DNA of 64,000 nt. Source: Actinomadura sp. WMMA1423 (lineage in GTDB: Bacteria > Actinomycetota > Actinomycetes > Streptosporangiales > Streptosporangiaceae). The position numbers and the translations under genes are program-made. Of the stretch, positions 8,364 to 16,120 are shown piece after piece (the stretch's first letter is position 1; each line of letters opens with the position of its first letter). The stretch spans positions 4,712,001 to 4,776,000 of the forward strand of contig NZ_CP041244.1 of NCBI RefSeq assembly GCF_006547145.1, read 5' to 3'. The notes below the pieces were generated by a model that was not told where the DNA came from, did no database searches, and saw only the letters and a list, made by a program, of their open reading frames with translations.

Positions 8364-8481
8364 GCAACCACGCAACAACCTCAATGGTTGCGATCGCGTC
8401 CGAAGGCAGATTCGAGCGAAGCAAGAATCTGATCGCGCAGCGAGCCGCCAAGGCGAGACGGAGCGATGCCAGCGATCGCCC
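8364..8481 (-). repeat. Dispersed ~118 bp element, copy 2 (inverted relative to copy 1)
   Basis: The reverse complement matches 4975-5091 at about 96% by eye. It begins ~75 bp beyond the stop codon of the amidase gene, in that gene's orientation. The shared TTTGAA box and a tccatcgtcg segment occur between the stop and the core, so the full homologous unit is probably 8364 to about 8560, with a divergent middle. Confidence 0.85.
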
Positions 8482-8554
8482 GCAGTGCCCGACGATGGAG
8501 GGCCGCCAGGCCCGAAGGAGGAGAGCACTGCCATAGGCACAGCAGGAGAAGAAC

Positions 8555-9397
8555 TCAATTCAAATACGTCTGGAAGCCGGCGGCGAGGGACTCTGCGATG
8601 CGCTGCCGGAAGGGCGCGCTGGACAGCTTCTCCGCGTCGCCCGCGTTCTGCATGTTGCCGCACTCGATGAAGACCTTCGGCACGGTCGACATGTTGAGGC
8701 CGCCGAGGTCGTCGCGGCGGTCGATCGCCTTCTTGCCGAGGTAGTTGGAGTACGGGATGCCGGTGCCCTCGTGGTAGGCGTTCCGGAGCGCCTCGCCCAG
8801 CTCGGCGGAGCCGGACACCATCTCGGAGTTCCGGCCGATCGACAGCGGCTCGATGATGTGGAAGCCGTGCCCGGACGCCGACGCCCCGTCGGCGTGGATG
8901 GACAGCGCGGCATCGGCCTTCAGCCGGTTGCCGACCGCGGCGCGCTCGGTGACGCAGGGGCCGACGCCCTTGTCGTCCTTGCGGGTCAGCGTGACCTTCG
9001 CGCCCCGGGAGCGCAGGAGGTCGGCGAGCCGCTTCGACACGTCCCAGGTGAAGGCGTGCTCGGCGTAGCCGGCCTTGGTCTCGGTACCGGTCGTGTCGCA
9101 CGCCTTGCTGCCGTTGCCGATCTTCACCTGACGGTTGATCTCGGACGGGTGGGAGGCGTTCCCGCCGTTGTGCCCGGGATCGATGACGATCACCTTGCCG
9201 TTCAGGGACGCCGGGTCCCCCTTGGCGGACGCGGGCGACTCGCCGCCCCTGGACGCGCCCGGGGACGCCGGCCCGGCCGTCGGCGGCCCGGCCGCCTCAC
9301 CCCCGCCGGACGCCCCGGAGGAACCGTTGCACGCGACGAGCGCGCCCAGGCACAGCGCGATACCGGCGACCGCGGGGCCGCCTCGATTGATCCGCAC
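8555..9397 (-). CDS. N-acetylmuramoyl-L-alanine amidase lipoprotein (Amidase_3)
   Basis: Zn-dependent hydrolase that cuts the lactyl-peptide bond of peptidoglycan. Start GTG 9397 is supported by GGAGG upstream, giving 280 residues. The signal peptide has a lipobox (LVAC, Cys23), so the enzyme should be anchored outside the membrane. A Ser/Gly/Pro linker (~25-60) leads to the Amidase_3 domain. This begins VIVIDPGHNGGN (Zn His ~76), continues with an acidic residue in GYAEHAFTWDVSKRLADLL, then SIHADG..GHGFHII, and ends with the FIECGNMQN segment carrying the catalytic Glu. An extra Cys pair (KACDTTG, VGPCVTER) may form a disulfide. The dispersed element lies directly downstream. Confidence 0.93.
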   Translation of the reverse strand: MRINRGGPAVAGIALCLGALVACNGSSGASGGGEAAGPPTAGPASPGASRGGESPASAKGDPASLNGKVIVIDPGHNGGNASHPSEINRQVKIGNGSKACDTTGTETKAGYAEHAFTWDVSKRLADLLRSRGAKVTLTRKDDKGVGPCVTERAAVGNRLKADAALSIHADGASASGHGFHIIEPLSIGRNSEMVSGSAELGEALRNAYHEGTGIPYSNYLGKKAIDRRDDLGGLNMSTVPKVFIECGNMQNAGDAEKLSSAPFRQRIAESLAAGFQTYLN

Positions 9398-9480
9398 AGG
9401 CCGTTTCCTCCGTGATGCCTTCGTTACCGACCCTGACAGTCTGCACACCGGCGCAGGTTCGTCAAACGAAGTCGGGGAAA

Positions 9481-9828
9481 TCAGCCGCGCAGCGGGTCCT
9501 CCTTGCCCAGGAGGGCGGCCAGGGCGCGCGCCTCGTCCGCGTCCAGGCCGAGGACCACGCGCGGGCGGCCCCACGGGTGGTCGATCGAATGGGCCACGTA
9601 GCTGGCGACGGACTCCGACACCTGCTCGGCGAGGCCGCGGGCGTGCCGCCACTCCGACCACGCTTGTTCCAGTTCGCTCGCCGCGCGCTGCGCGCACGAC
9701 ACCAGTTCCGGATCACGCACGAGCTTTACCCCCTGGCTGAACAGACCCTTGTACCGACCGCCGGCGGGCCCGCCCCGGCGGCCTACCGCGAGGCCACCCG
9801 GGACCGCCCGCCGACGGTGAAGTCCCAT
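9481..9828 (-). CDS. Small conserved actinobacterial protein, function unknown
   Basis: Reading frame of up to 115 residues from ATG 9828 (AGGTGG just upstream). An alternative GTG at 9720, preceded by AGGGGG, would give 79 residues. The conserved-looking part is YKGLFSQGVKLVRDPELV followed by ELEQAWSEWRHARGL, YVAHSIDHPWGRPRVVLGL and DADEARALAALL. I recall similar small soluble proteins (a helical start, then a PWGxPRVVxG strand and a DADEAexLAxLL helix) across actinobacteria, but no function. The first ~22 residues are Arg/Gly-rich and may not be translated. It sits upstream of and on the same strand as the amidase. Confidence 0.6.
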   Translation of the reverse strand: MGLHRRRAVPGGLAVGRRGGPAGGRYKGLFSQGVKLVRDPELVSCAQRAASELEQAWSEWRHARGLAEQVSESVASYVAHSIDHPWGRPRVVLGLDADEARALAALLGKEDPLRG

Positions 9829-10104
9829 TAACCACCTGGCCCGCGGGCCCGTCCCCGCGAACGCGGCAGGTTTGGCCGTGCCCTTACCCGGGGCGCACAG
9901 GCGCGCGGAACGATCGACCGTTCGCGTACCCCGGCCATAACCGCCCTCTGCCACGACACCGCGTACGGCGGGCAGCGGCGAACCGCGGGAGCGGAGATCA
10001 CGGCGTCGTGCGGCCTGGGCGGCGGCACCTCGGGGTGCGGCGCGTAAGGGGCCTCGGGGAGTGAAGGATGGCGGGGGACGTGCTGCGGGGGTGCGCAGGC
10101 CAGG

Positions 10105-11211
10105 TCAGGGGGCGGGGGCGGGGCCCGTCGTCGAGCGGACCACCAGGTGCGGGACGACCAGCTTCTGCCGCGCGGCGCGGGACGGGTCGCCGATGCGGGC
10201 GGTGAGCATCTCGGCGGCCACCCGGCCCATGTCGCGGCGGGGCTGGTCCACGCTGGTCAGCGAGATGTGCCGGATCGCCGCGAGGTGGGTGTTGTCGTAG
10301 CCGACGATCGACAGGTCCGCCGGGACCCGCATGCCGAGCTCGTCGGCGGCCGACAGGGCACCGGTCGCGACCAGGTCGTTGGGAGCGAAGATCGCGGTGG
10401 GCCGGGCGTCGCGGCGCAGCAGGGAGCTCGCGGCGCGGTAGCCGCCGTCCTCGGTGAAGTCGCCGGCCTCGACGACGATCTCGTCGGCCAGGCCGTGGCG
10501 GCGCATCGCCTTCTCGTACCCGGCGCGGCGGTAGCGGGCGGTGGTGGAGCGGGTGCCCTCGATGTGCGCGATCCGGCGGTGGCCGAGCTGGACGAGGTGG
10601 TCGACGGCGAGGTTCGCGCCGAGCTCGTCGTCGTCGACCACGATGTCGATCCCGTGGACGTCGCGCTCTCCGACGACCACCACCGGGACGCTGGCGGCGG
10701 CCTCCTTGAGCGACTCCGGGACGACGCTGAGCAGGACCAGCCCGTCCACCCGCATCTCCAGGAACGCCTCGACCGCCTCGGCCTCGAACATCGGGTCCCA
10801 GCGGCCGCTGCCGACCAGCATCCTCAGCCCGGCGCCGTGCAGGCTCTCCTGGAGGCCGTCGAGGAACTCGGCGAAGAACGGGTTGTGCAGGTCGGCGACG
10901 ATGGCGCCGATCAGCCGGGTGCGCCCCTCGACCAGGCTGCGCGCCACGGCGTTCGGGCGGTAGCCGAGCTCGCGTGCGGCCTGCAGGACGGCCTGCCTGC
11001 GGCGCTCGCTCACGTGCGGTGACCCCCGCATGACCAGCGAGACGAGCGATTTGGACACCCCGGCGCGTTCGGCGACATTGCGGATCGTCGGTTTCGGCGC
11101 GGGCACCGTCCTGCCCTCGTCGCGCGGCGCGGGAGAGGGCTCGGTGCGCGGGCGTGGCACCGAACCCTTCCCCGGCCTGTCGTGCGGGGGGTTTGCTTCA
11201 TCTGCTGACAT
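10105..11211 (-). CDS. LacI-family transcriptional regulator
   Basis: Sugar-responsive DNA-binding repressor. Start ATG 11211 follows GGAG at the right distance; 368 residues. A Pro/Arg-rich N-terminal tail of ~40 residues precedes the LacI helix-turn-helix (IRNVAERAGVSKSLVSLVMR, ~43-62) and hinge region (LGYRPNAVARSLVEGRT). The rest is a periplasmic-binding-protein-like effector domain: IGAIVADLHNPFFAEFLDGL, VDGLVLLS, YRRAGYEKAMRRHGL, FAPNDLVATGAL, LSIVGYDNT and the usual LTSVDQPRRDMGRVAAEML. No sugar gene is adjacent. It diverges from the TetR gene, and the shared upstream region may hold its own operator. The extra N-terminal tail is longer than in most LacI proteins. Confidence 0.95.
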   Translation of the reverse strand: MSADEANPPHDRPGKGSVPRPRTEPSPAPRDEGRTVPAPKPTIRNVAERAGVSKSLVSLVMRGSPHVSERRRQAVLQAARELGYRPNAVARSLVEGRTRLIGAIVADLHNPFFAEFLDGLQESLHGAGLRMLVGSGRWDPMFEAEAVEAFLEMRVDGLVLLSVVPESLKEAAASVPVVVVGERDVHGIDIVVDDDELGANLAVDHLVQLGHRRIAHIEGTRSTTARYRRAGYEKAMRRHGLADEIVVEAGDFTEDGGYRAASSLLRRDARPTAIFAPNDLVATGALSAADELGMRVPADLSIVGYDNTHLAAIRHISLTSVDQPRRDMGRVAAEMLTARIGDPSRAARQKLVVPHLVVRSTTGPAPAP

Positions 11212-11561
11212 GGCACTCCGTCCAGGGGGACCTGCAGGACCTGCCGCGGCGCCGCGCCGGTGGGAGATTCGGCGCGCCGCCCTCCGCTCGGGAGGAGATG
11301 CCATGATGCCGCGCCTTCCCCACATACCGCCGCAACAGTGAGTAACGGGCATCCGACAATGGTGGTTCAGGCCTGTGGTGTTAAGGATCACAGCGGCGCT
11401 CGGAACGATCATGGCCCATGACAGCGCCCTCTGACACAGCCTCCCGCGAAGCAGGCGCCCGGCCCTCGGGACGGCCCGGCGGCGGCCCCGCGGCGGCGCG
11501 CCCCTTGTTGCGCCCTCCGCGCGCCCCGCTCGGATACCCTGCCCAGGTGGGAGATCGTGCG
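11212..11561. promoter_or_regulatory. Divergent promoter region between LacI and TetR genes
   Basis: About 350 bp that carry promoters in both directions. The TetR reading frame stays open back to an ATG at 11418, so part of this may be translated. An AT-richer patch with ttaaggat lies near 11380. No clear inverted-repeat operator was found by eye. Confidence 0.35.
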
Positions 11562-12236
11562 GTGGCCGGTGAGAAGGCGCGAGGCCGGCCGAGCGGCGGC
11601 CGCGGCCGTCGCCGGCTCAGCGTGGACGAGCGGCGGGACGAGCTGATCGAGGCCGCGCTGCAGCTGTTCAGCACGCGCTCGCCCGAGGACGTCTCGATCG
11701 ACGACGTGGCGGCGAAGGCGGGCGCCTCCCGCGCGCTGGTCTACCACTACTTCGGCGGCAAGAACGAGCTCTACATCGCCGCGCTCGGCAGCGCCGCCAA
11801 GCAGCTCTCGGTGCTGCTCGAACCGCCCACCGAGGGCAAGCCGCTCGAACGGCTGCGGATCTCGCTGAAGCGCTACTTCGACTTCGTGGAGAGCCACGCG
11901 GCCGGTTACACGGCGCTGCTGCGGGGCGGCCCGGCCGACCGCTCGGGCGAGGCCGGCGAGATCGTCGACGGGATCCGCCGGCTGCTGCTGGACCGGATCC
12001 TGCACTCGCTGGAGATCGACGTCCCCCCGCCGATCCTGCGCCTCACGCTGCGCTGCTGGATGGCGACGGTGGAGACCGCCGGGCTGGACTGGCTGGAGAA
12101 CGGCGACGTGTCCCGGCCCGACCTGGAACGGCTGCTGGTCGACCAGCTCGTGGTCATCATGCACGTCTCCGGCCGGCACGACCCGGGCACGGGCGAGCTG
12201 TTCGACAAGCTGGCCCACGAAGAGATGAGCCAGTAG
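11562..12236 (+). CDS. TetR/AcrR-family transcriptional regulator
   Basis: Probable one-component repressor. I prefer the GTG at 11562 (224 residues) because GGGAG lies 9 nt before it; the frame is open to an ATG at 11418, which has no ribosome site. After a basic GRPSGGRGRRRLS tail comes the TetR_N domain: ERRDELIEAALQLFS, then VSIDDVAAKAGASRALVYHY and FGGKNELY. The C-terminal ligand domain has IRRLLLDRILHSLEIDVPPP and MATVETAGLDWLENG, resembling actinobacterial lipid/fatty-acid-type TetR members, but no ligand can be assigned. It is divergent from the LacI gene and converges on bldC across a 474-bp gap. Confidence 0.92.
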   Translation: MAGEKARGRPSGGRGRRRLSVDERRDELIEAALQLFSTRSPEDVSIDDVAAKAGASRALVYHYFGGKNELYIAALGSAAKQLSVLLEPPTEGKPLERLRISLKRYFDFVESHAAGYTALLRGGPADRSGEAGEIVDGIRRLLLDRILHSLEIDVPPPILRLTLRCWMATVETAGLDWLENGDVSRPDLERLLVDQLVVIMHVSGRHDPGTGELFDKLAHEEMSQ

Positions 12237-12580
12237 CCGTCCGGCGATGCACCAGTAACCGTTCGACCTGGGATTATCGCGCTGACGTGCGCGGAGTTTC
12301 GGACATCCAACTCGGCCGCGTCCACAACCGGACACAACCCCCAGATCAGTAGGGCGTTGCCCGCAAGGCCGGGCCGCGGTTCCCGGCGAAGCCCGTGGAA
12401 CGTTCCCGTACCAAGGAGTGGCAGCCTGAGTAGTAGCAGCCCGCATGGGAGCGGCCCGAGTGGGAGCGGCCCTAGCCGGTACCGCGCCGCCCCCGGACCG
12501 GGCGCTCGGGCGCCCGGCCGGGGAACGGCGCGGGTACGGCGTCCGGGACCGACGGTTCTCGGATGACCGTCGTCCCGTGT
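12237..12580. other. Gene-free GC-rich spacer between convergent TetR gene and bldC
   Basis: No convincing coding region on either strand. It contains a short tandem gggagcggcccgagt/gggagcggccctag repetition near 12446-12476 and a hairpin-forming segment at about 12545-12575 (gggaccgacggt / accgtcgtccc, one bulge). Confidence 0.4.
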
Positions 12581-12650
12581 CGGCCAGGAGGCCTCAACCG
12601 GGGCCTCGCACGAATCCCGGCGCGAGGTCCGTTCGAGGGCCTCCTGGCCG
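12581..12650. terminator. Two-tier hairpin between convergent TetR gene and bldC
   Basis: cggccaggaggcctc (12581-12595) pairs with gagggcctcctggccg (12635-12650), leaving one bulged base. Inside it gggcctcgc (12601-12609) pairs with gcgaggtcc (12622-12630) with one G-T pair. This is a large stable structure 61 bp beyond the bldC stop codon. It is most simply a bidirectional terminator, though it is larger than usual. Confidence 0.65.
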
Positions 12651-12710
12651 CCCCCCTCTTGTGCCGTGTGCGTCCGGAGGGCTCCCCTGGAGCCCGGCCG
12701 GTCGGAGCCT

Positions 12711-12914
12711 CTACTCCGAGCGCTGCTGCGGGATTCCCGCGAGCAGTGCCCGCACCTCCGCCTCGCGGTAGCGGCGGTGTCCGCCGAGCGTGCGGATCGA
12801 CGTGAGCTTTCCCGCCTTCGCCCAGCGCGTGACGGTCTTGGGGTCGACGCGGAACATCGTCGCCACCTCCGCCGGCGTCAGCAGGGGCTCGGCCTCTGGC
12901 GTACGTGCTGACAT
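12711..12914 (-). CDS. bldC: Developmental regulator BldC (MerR-like DNA-binding protein)
   Basis: 67-residue winged-helix protein that in Streptomyces delays entry into development and binds head-to-tail on direct repeats. The sequence is nearly all one MerR-type domain: LLTPAEVATMFRVDPKTVTR (helix-turn-helix) and WAKAGKLTSIRTLGGHRRYR (wing), ending in EAEVRALLAGIPQQ. There is no effector domain, as expected for BldC. Start ATG 12914 has GGAGGAGAGG upstream. Synteny supports the name: bldC, a conserved hypothetical, and a valine/leucine dehydrogenase lie in the same order as I recall from Streptomyces coelicolor (SCO4089-4091 region). Confidence 0.95.
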   Translation of the reverse strand: MSARTPEAEPLLTPAEVATMFRVDPKTVTRWAKAGKLTSIRTLGGHRRYREAEVRALLAGIPQQRSE

Positions 12915-13186
12915 GTTTGCGGCCTCTCCTCCGTGGACCGATGACAGCGATCCTGCGATTGATCTCGCGTGGTCACTGATGTCCCCTATGGCCCGAAAGA
13001 GCCACTATGACATCACAACGTGTAACCTTGCCACCACTCAGCGCAACAAGCAAGTTCCTGGCGGTAGTTGCGTGCAAACATCCCCGCGGGAGCGAGGTGC
13101 CGTGCGTCTCCGGTGGCCACTGGGTCACGCTGCGTGATTCTAGCGACACGTATAGTCGTATCGCGCGCAGATTCGGGAAATTTGTT

Positions 13187-14128
13187 TTAGTTCGCGGCCT
13201 CGAGGGCCCGTACAGGGCGCCAGCGGGCGAGGAGACGCTTGTACATCGCGACGGTCAGCTCGACCTCACCCCGCTCCATCCCGGTGAGGGCCACCGTCAT
13301 CTCGGCGACCGACTCGTCCATCCGGAGCGTCGTGTCGTCCAGCAGATGGACGAGCCCTCCGTAGTCGAGCTCCACGAGCGCGCGGGGGTGGAACTCGCCG
13401 AGCCAGCGGCCGAGCGTCTCCAGCCGGCCCGCCGACAGGAGGTAGATCTCATCCGTCCCGTCGCCGAGGTTCTCGCGCACCACCGGGAGCGCCGCCGCCA
13501 CCCGGCGGCGCGCCTCCCCCATCGTCGTGACGTAGATGAGGGTCCGCGCGGGGGCGGCCGTCGCCGGGCCGGGGGCGGCGAGATCCTCCGCCGCGGGCTG
13601 GTGGACGGCCGCCGCGTCGTCCGTCTGCCGGTACCCGGTGCCCGGCGTGCCGAGCATCAGGCACCGCTCATCGCGGGCGAACGGGACGAACCAGTCCAGC
13701 GGGACGTGCCAGGTGCTCGTCAGGATGTGCGGGCGCAGCGAGCGGCCGCCCTTCTTCCACCGCTCGAAGTCGTCCCTCACCCGCTCGGACAGGGGCGGCG
13801 GGACGAAGGCCGCCGCCACGCCCGCCGCGTGCTCGTCCCTGAAGCGCTCGAAGGCCAGCCACGACCGCAGCCGCGTCTCCCAGGGGCACACGTAGACCAT
13901 GTCTTCCAGGCGGCGGACGTAGGCGTCCCTGCTGTCCCGGTCCGGGACGACGTCGGGCGGGGAGCCCGTCAGCCTGAGCACGGCCTCTTGGTGCTCCACC
14001 CCGAGCGCGTGGATCCGCCTGGGACGCCGCCGGGAGTCGGCGTAGACCGTCCACAGGGTCCGCGCGGGCTCCGGGAAGGCGGTCACCGGTTCATAAACCC
14101 GTAGGTACGCCGCGTACGGAAGCACCAT
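13187..14128 (-). CDS. Conserved hypothetical protein of the bldC-vdh neighbourhood
   Basis: 313 residues from ATG 14128 (the next codon, GTG, is an alternative start; no strong ribosome site is seen). The N-terminus MVLPYAAYLRVYEPVTAFPE and the later segments VYVCPWETRLRSWLAF, TSTWHVPLDWFVPF, YVTTMGEARRRVAAAL, LGEFHPRALVELDYGGLVHLL and RLLARWRPVRALEAAN look like a well-conserved actinobacterial family always found beside bldC. I know of no assigned function (recent databases may list it as a DUF). It is probably soluble. The start codon region overlaps a perfect 19-bp tandem direct repeat, so expression is likely controlled there together with the divergent vdh. Confidence 0.85.
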   Translation of the reverse strand: MVLPYAAYLRVYEPVTAFPEPARTLWTVYADSRRRPRRIHALGVEHQEAVLRLTGSPPDVVPDRDSRDAYVRRLEDMVYVCPWETRLRSWLAFERFRDEHAAGVAAAFVPPPLSERVRDDFERWKKGGRSLRPHILTSTWHVPLDWFVPFARDERCLMLGTPGTGYRQTDDAAAVHQPAAEDLAAPGPATAAPARTLIYVTTMGEARRRVAAALPVVRENLGDGTDEIYLLSAGRLETLGRWLGEFHPRALVELDYGGLVHLLDDTTLRMDESVAEMTVALTGMERGEVELTVAMYKRLLARWRPVRALEAAN

Positions 14129-14164
14129 CGCATCGTGACATGAGAATCGCATCGTGACATGAGA
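14127..14164. repeat. Perfect 19-bp tandem direct repeat at a divergent promoter
   Basis: atcgcatcgtgacatgaga occurs twice back to back (14127-14145 and 14146-14164). It begins at the start codon of the minus-strand hypothetical and lies 67 bp before vdh. Direct repeats are the kind of site BldC binds, which makes it a candidate operator; the spacing differs from the short repeats I recall for BldC, so this is inference. Confidence 0.6.
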
Positions 14165-14230
14165 TTCGGTCGGGCGTGGCGCCATCGCGCACCCTAGGCT
14201 GATCTTAGAGACAGAGAGGAGGGCACTACC

Positions 14231-15313
14231 GTGCCTAATGTCTTCGGGGCGCCCCACAAGGGCACCGAACCCCGACACGAGCAGGTCGTCTTCTGCCAGG
14301 ACGAGGCCAGCGGCCTGCGCGCGATCATCGCCATCTACTCCACCGCGCTCGGCCCGTCCCTGGGAGGCACCCGCTTCTACCCGTACGGCTCCGAGGAGGA
14401 GGCCCTCGCCGACGTCCTGAACCTGTCGCGGGGGATGGCGTACAAGAACGCCCTGGCCGGGCTCGACCTCGGCGGCGGCAAGGCCGTCATCATCGGCGAC
14501 CCCGCCAAGGACAAGTCCGAGGCGATGCTGCGGGCCTACGGACGGTTCGTCCAGTCGCTCAACGGCCGGTACTACACGGCGTGCGACGTGGGCACCTTCA
14601 GCGAGGACATGGACATCGTCGCGCGCGAGTGCCGTTTCGTCACCGGCCGCACGGTCGCGCACGGCGGAGCGGGCGACTCGTCCATCCTCACGGCGTTCGG
14701 TGTGTTCCAGGGCATGCGGGCCGCGGCCGAGACCGTGTGGGGCACGGCCACGCTGCGCGGCAAGCGGGTCGGTGTGGAAGGCGTCGGGAAGGTCGGCCAC
14801 CGCCTGGTGGAGCACCTCCGCGAGGACGGCGCGGACGTCGTGATCTGCGACGTGAACGAGACCGCCGTCGACCGGGTCAGGGCACTGCACCCCGAGGTGG
14901 AAGTCGTCGCAGACGGCGACGCCATGGTCCGTACGGAGCTCGACGTGTACGCGCCGTGCGCCCTCGGCGGCTCTCTCAACGACGACACCGTGCCCGTGCT
15001 GGCCGCCAAGGTGGTCTGCGGCGCCGCGAACAACCAGCTCGCCCACACGGGCGTGGAGAAGAGCCTCGCGGACCGCGGCATCCTCTACGCGCCCGACTAC
15101 GTGGTGAACTCCGGCGGCGTGATCCAGGTCGCGGACGAGATCGAGGGGTTCAACTTCGACCGCGCGAAGTCCCGCGCGGCGGGCATCTTCGACACGACCC
15201 GGAAGATCTTCGCGCTGGCCTCCGACGACGGCGTCCCGCCGGCGGTGGCGGCCGACCGCCTCGCCGAGCGCCGGATGTCCGAGGTCGGCAGGCTCCGGGG
15301 CATCCTTCTCTGA
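14231..15313 (+). CDS. vdh: Valine/leucine dehydrogenase (Glu/Leu/Phe/Val dehydrogenase family)
   Basis: NAD-dependent reversible oxidative deamination of branched-chain amino acids to 2-oxoacids, feeding branched fatty-acid and polyketide precursors. Start GTG 14231 after GAGGAGGGC; 360 residues. The amino-acid domain shows GPSLGGTRFYPY, the substrate lysine in MAYKNALAGL (Lys72) and the catalytic lysine in DLGGGKAVI (Lys84). The NAD domain starts with the GVEGVGKVGHRLVEHL Rossmann glycines near 178-190 and continues through YAPCALGG and GAANNQLA. YVVNSGGVIQVADE is the usual C-terminal signature. Vdh and leucine dehydrogenase cannot be separated by eye; the position beside bldC favours Vdh. 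Products could feed the E1/E2 operon at 33-36.7 kb. Confidence 0.93.
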   Translation: MPNVFGAPHKGTEPRHEQVVFCQDEASGLRAIIAIYSTALGPSLGGTRFYPYGSEEEALADVLNLSRGMAYKNALAGLDLGGGKAVIIGDPAKDKSEAMLRAYGRFVQSLNGRYYTACDVGTFSEDMDIVARECRFVTGRTVAHGGAGDSSILTAFGVFQGMRAAAETVWGTATLRGKRVGVEGVGKVGHRLVEHLREDGADVVICDVNETAVDRVRALHPEVEVVADGDAMVRTELDVYAPCALGGSLNDDTVPVLAAKVVCGAANNQLAHTGVEKSLADRGILYAPDYVVNSGGVIQVADEIEGFNFDRAKSRAAGIFDTTRKIFALASDDGVPPAVAADRLAERRMSEVGRLRGILL

Positions 15314-15685
15314 TCCTCCGGGCAGGCCTCTGTCTCCGGCCGGGGTCTGTGCTTTTCGGGCGCGGTCTGCACGGTCCCAGGGAGGCGCGGTCCGGGCGGT
15401 GGGCTTCCTAGAGCTGTTTAGACCGTTGCAAAACCGTTGTGAGGGCCGCTGTGGGGTTGCGTACGACCGTCCCACGGTGGCCTTCACACGTTGAGATGAC
15501 CACCGGATACGCTGTCGTCATCAGCAACAGGGGCGCCGCCACGTACCGTCGATGTACCGAGCCAGGCGCAAAACGGGTACGGTTGTACCCGTGACTGACG
15601 CATGGCTCATCAGGCACCGGTTCGTGTGGTACACGCGCGCGTTGATGGGCCCACGAAAGCCCTGACCATCGAGGGGGTCGAGCCA
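15314..15685. promoter_or_regulatory. Gene-free interval before the DUF3073 gene
   Basis: About 370 bp with no convincing gene; the reading frame of DUF3073 is open back to 15602 but lacks a start site there. It should carry the vdh terminator and the DUF3073 promoter. A perfect inverted repeat at 15573-15592 is listed separately. Confidence 0.4.
15573..15592. promoter_or_regulatory. Perfect inverted repeat ACGGGTAC-GGTT-GTACCCGT
   Basis: Two 8-bp arms with a 4-nt spacer, about 94 bp before the DUF3073 start codon. There is no T-run after it, and it is not next to a stop codon, so an operator is more likely than a terminator. The binding protein is unknown. Confidence 0.5.
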
Positions 15686-15892
15686 ATGGGTCGCGGCCGA
15701 GCCAAGGCCAAGCAGGTGAAGGTTGCCCGGCAGCTCAAGTACAGCACCGGCAACACGGACCTCGACCGCCTTAAGGATGAACTAGGAGTCAGCGACTCCG
15801 GCGAAGACTCCTATGACGAGCTCGCCGAGAAGTACGCCGACTACGCCGATGAGTACGGCACGGAGACCCGCAAGGACGGCACCTCCGGCTGA
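15686..15892 (+). CDS. DUF3073 small acidic/basic protein
   Basis: 68 residues from ATG 15686, placed by GAGGGGG upstream and by the invariant family start MGRGRAKAKQVKVARQLKY. A basic N-terminal half (Arg/Lys every 2-3 residues) is followed by an acidic C-terminal half (LAEKYADYADEYG). DUF3073 proteins are found next to purM across actinobacteria, as here (purM lies 230 bp away, converging). The function is unknown; the charge pattern suggests RNA or nucleoid binding. A strong hairpin follows the stop codon. Confidence 0.93.
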   Translation: MGRGRAKAKQVKVARQLKYSTGNTDLDRLKDELGVSDSGEDSYDELAEKYADYADEYGTETRKDGTSG

Positions 15893-15906
15893 CCGGCGGA
15901 CAGAGA

Positions 15907-15936
15907 CGCCACCGCCCGCACCGCCGGGCGGTGGCG
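15907..15936. terminator. Hairpin terminator after DUF3073
   Basis: cgccaccgccc / gggcggtggcg perfect 11-bp stem with an 8-nt loop (gcaccgcc), followed by ttcgtct. It begins 15 bp after the stop codon. Confidence 0.8.
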
Positions 15937-16120
15937 TTCGTCTGCGCCCTCCGGGCGTCCGGGGATCACGCTGTTCGGCGATCTCTCTGAGCCGCCCTTG
16001 GGCACGTCCGGATCGCGGCGCCGTCCTTCGCCTGGCCTGAGAGGCCTGGGAGTCGCTCAGCGTCCCCCTCAGGCCCGTCGACGTGTCTCCGGAGCCCGCC
16101 GGGGTCGGCGCGAACCGGGG

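Noticed and set aside
12357..12771. Plus-strand frames between the TetR gene and bldC
   Set aside because: Low-complexity Arg/Pro/Gly translations, no ribosome site, and overlap with a large hairpin and bldC antisense.
15408..15686. 92-codon minus-strand frame before DUF3073
   Set aside because: No ribosome site, no family resemblance, and it would cover the promoter region of DUF3073.
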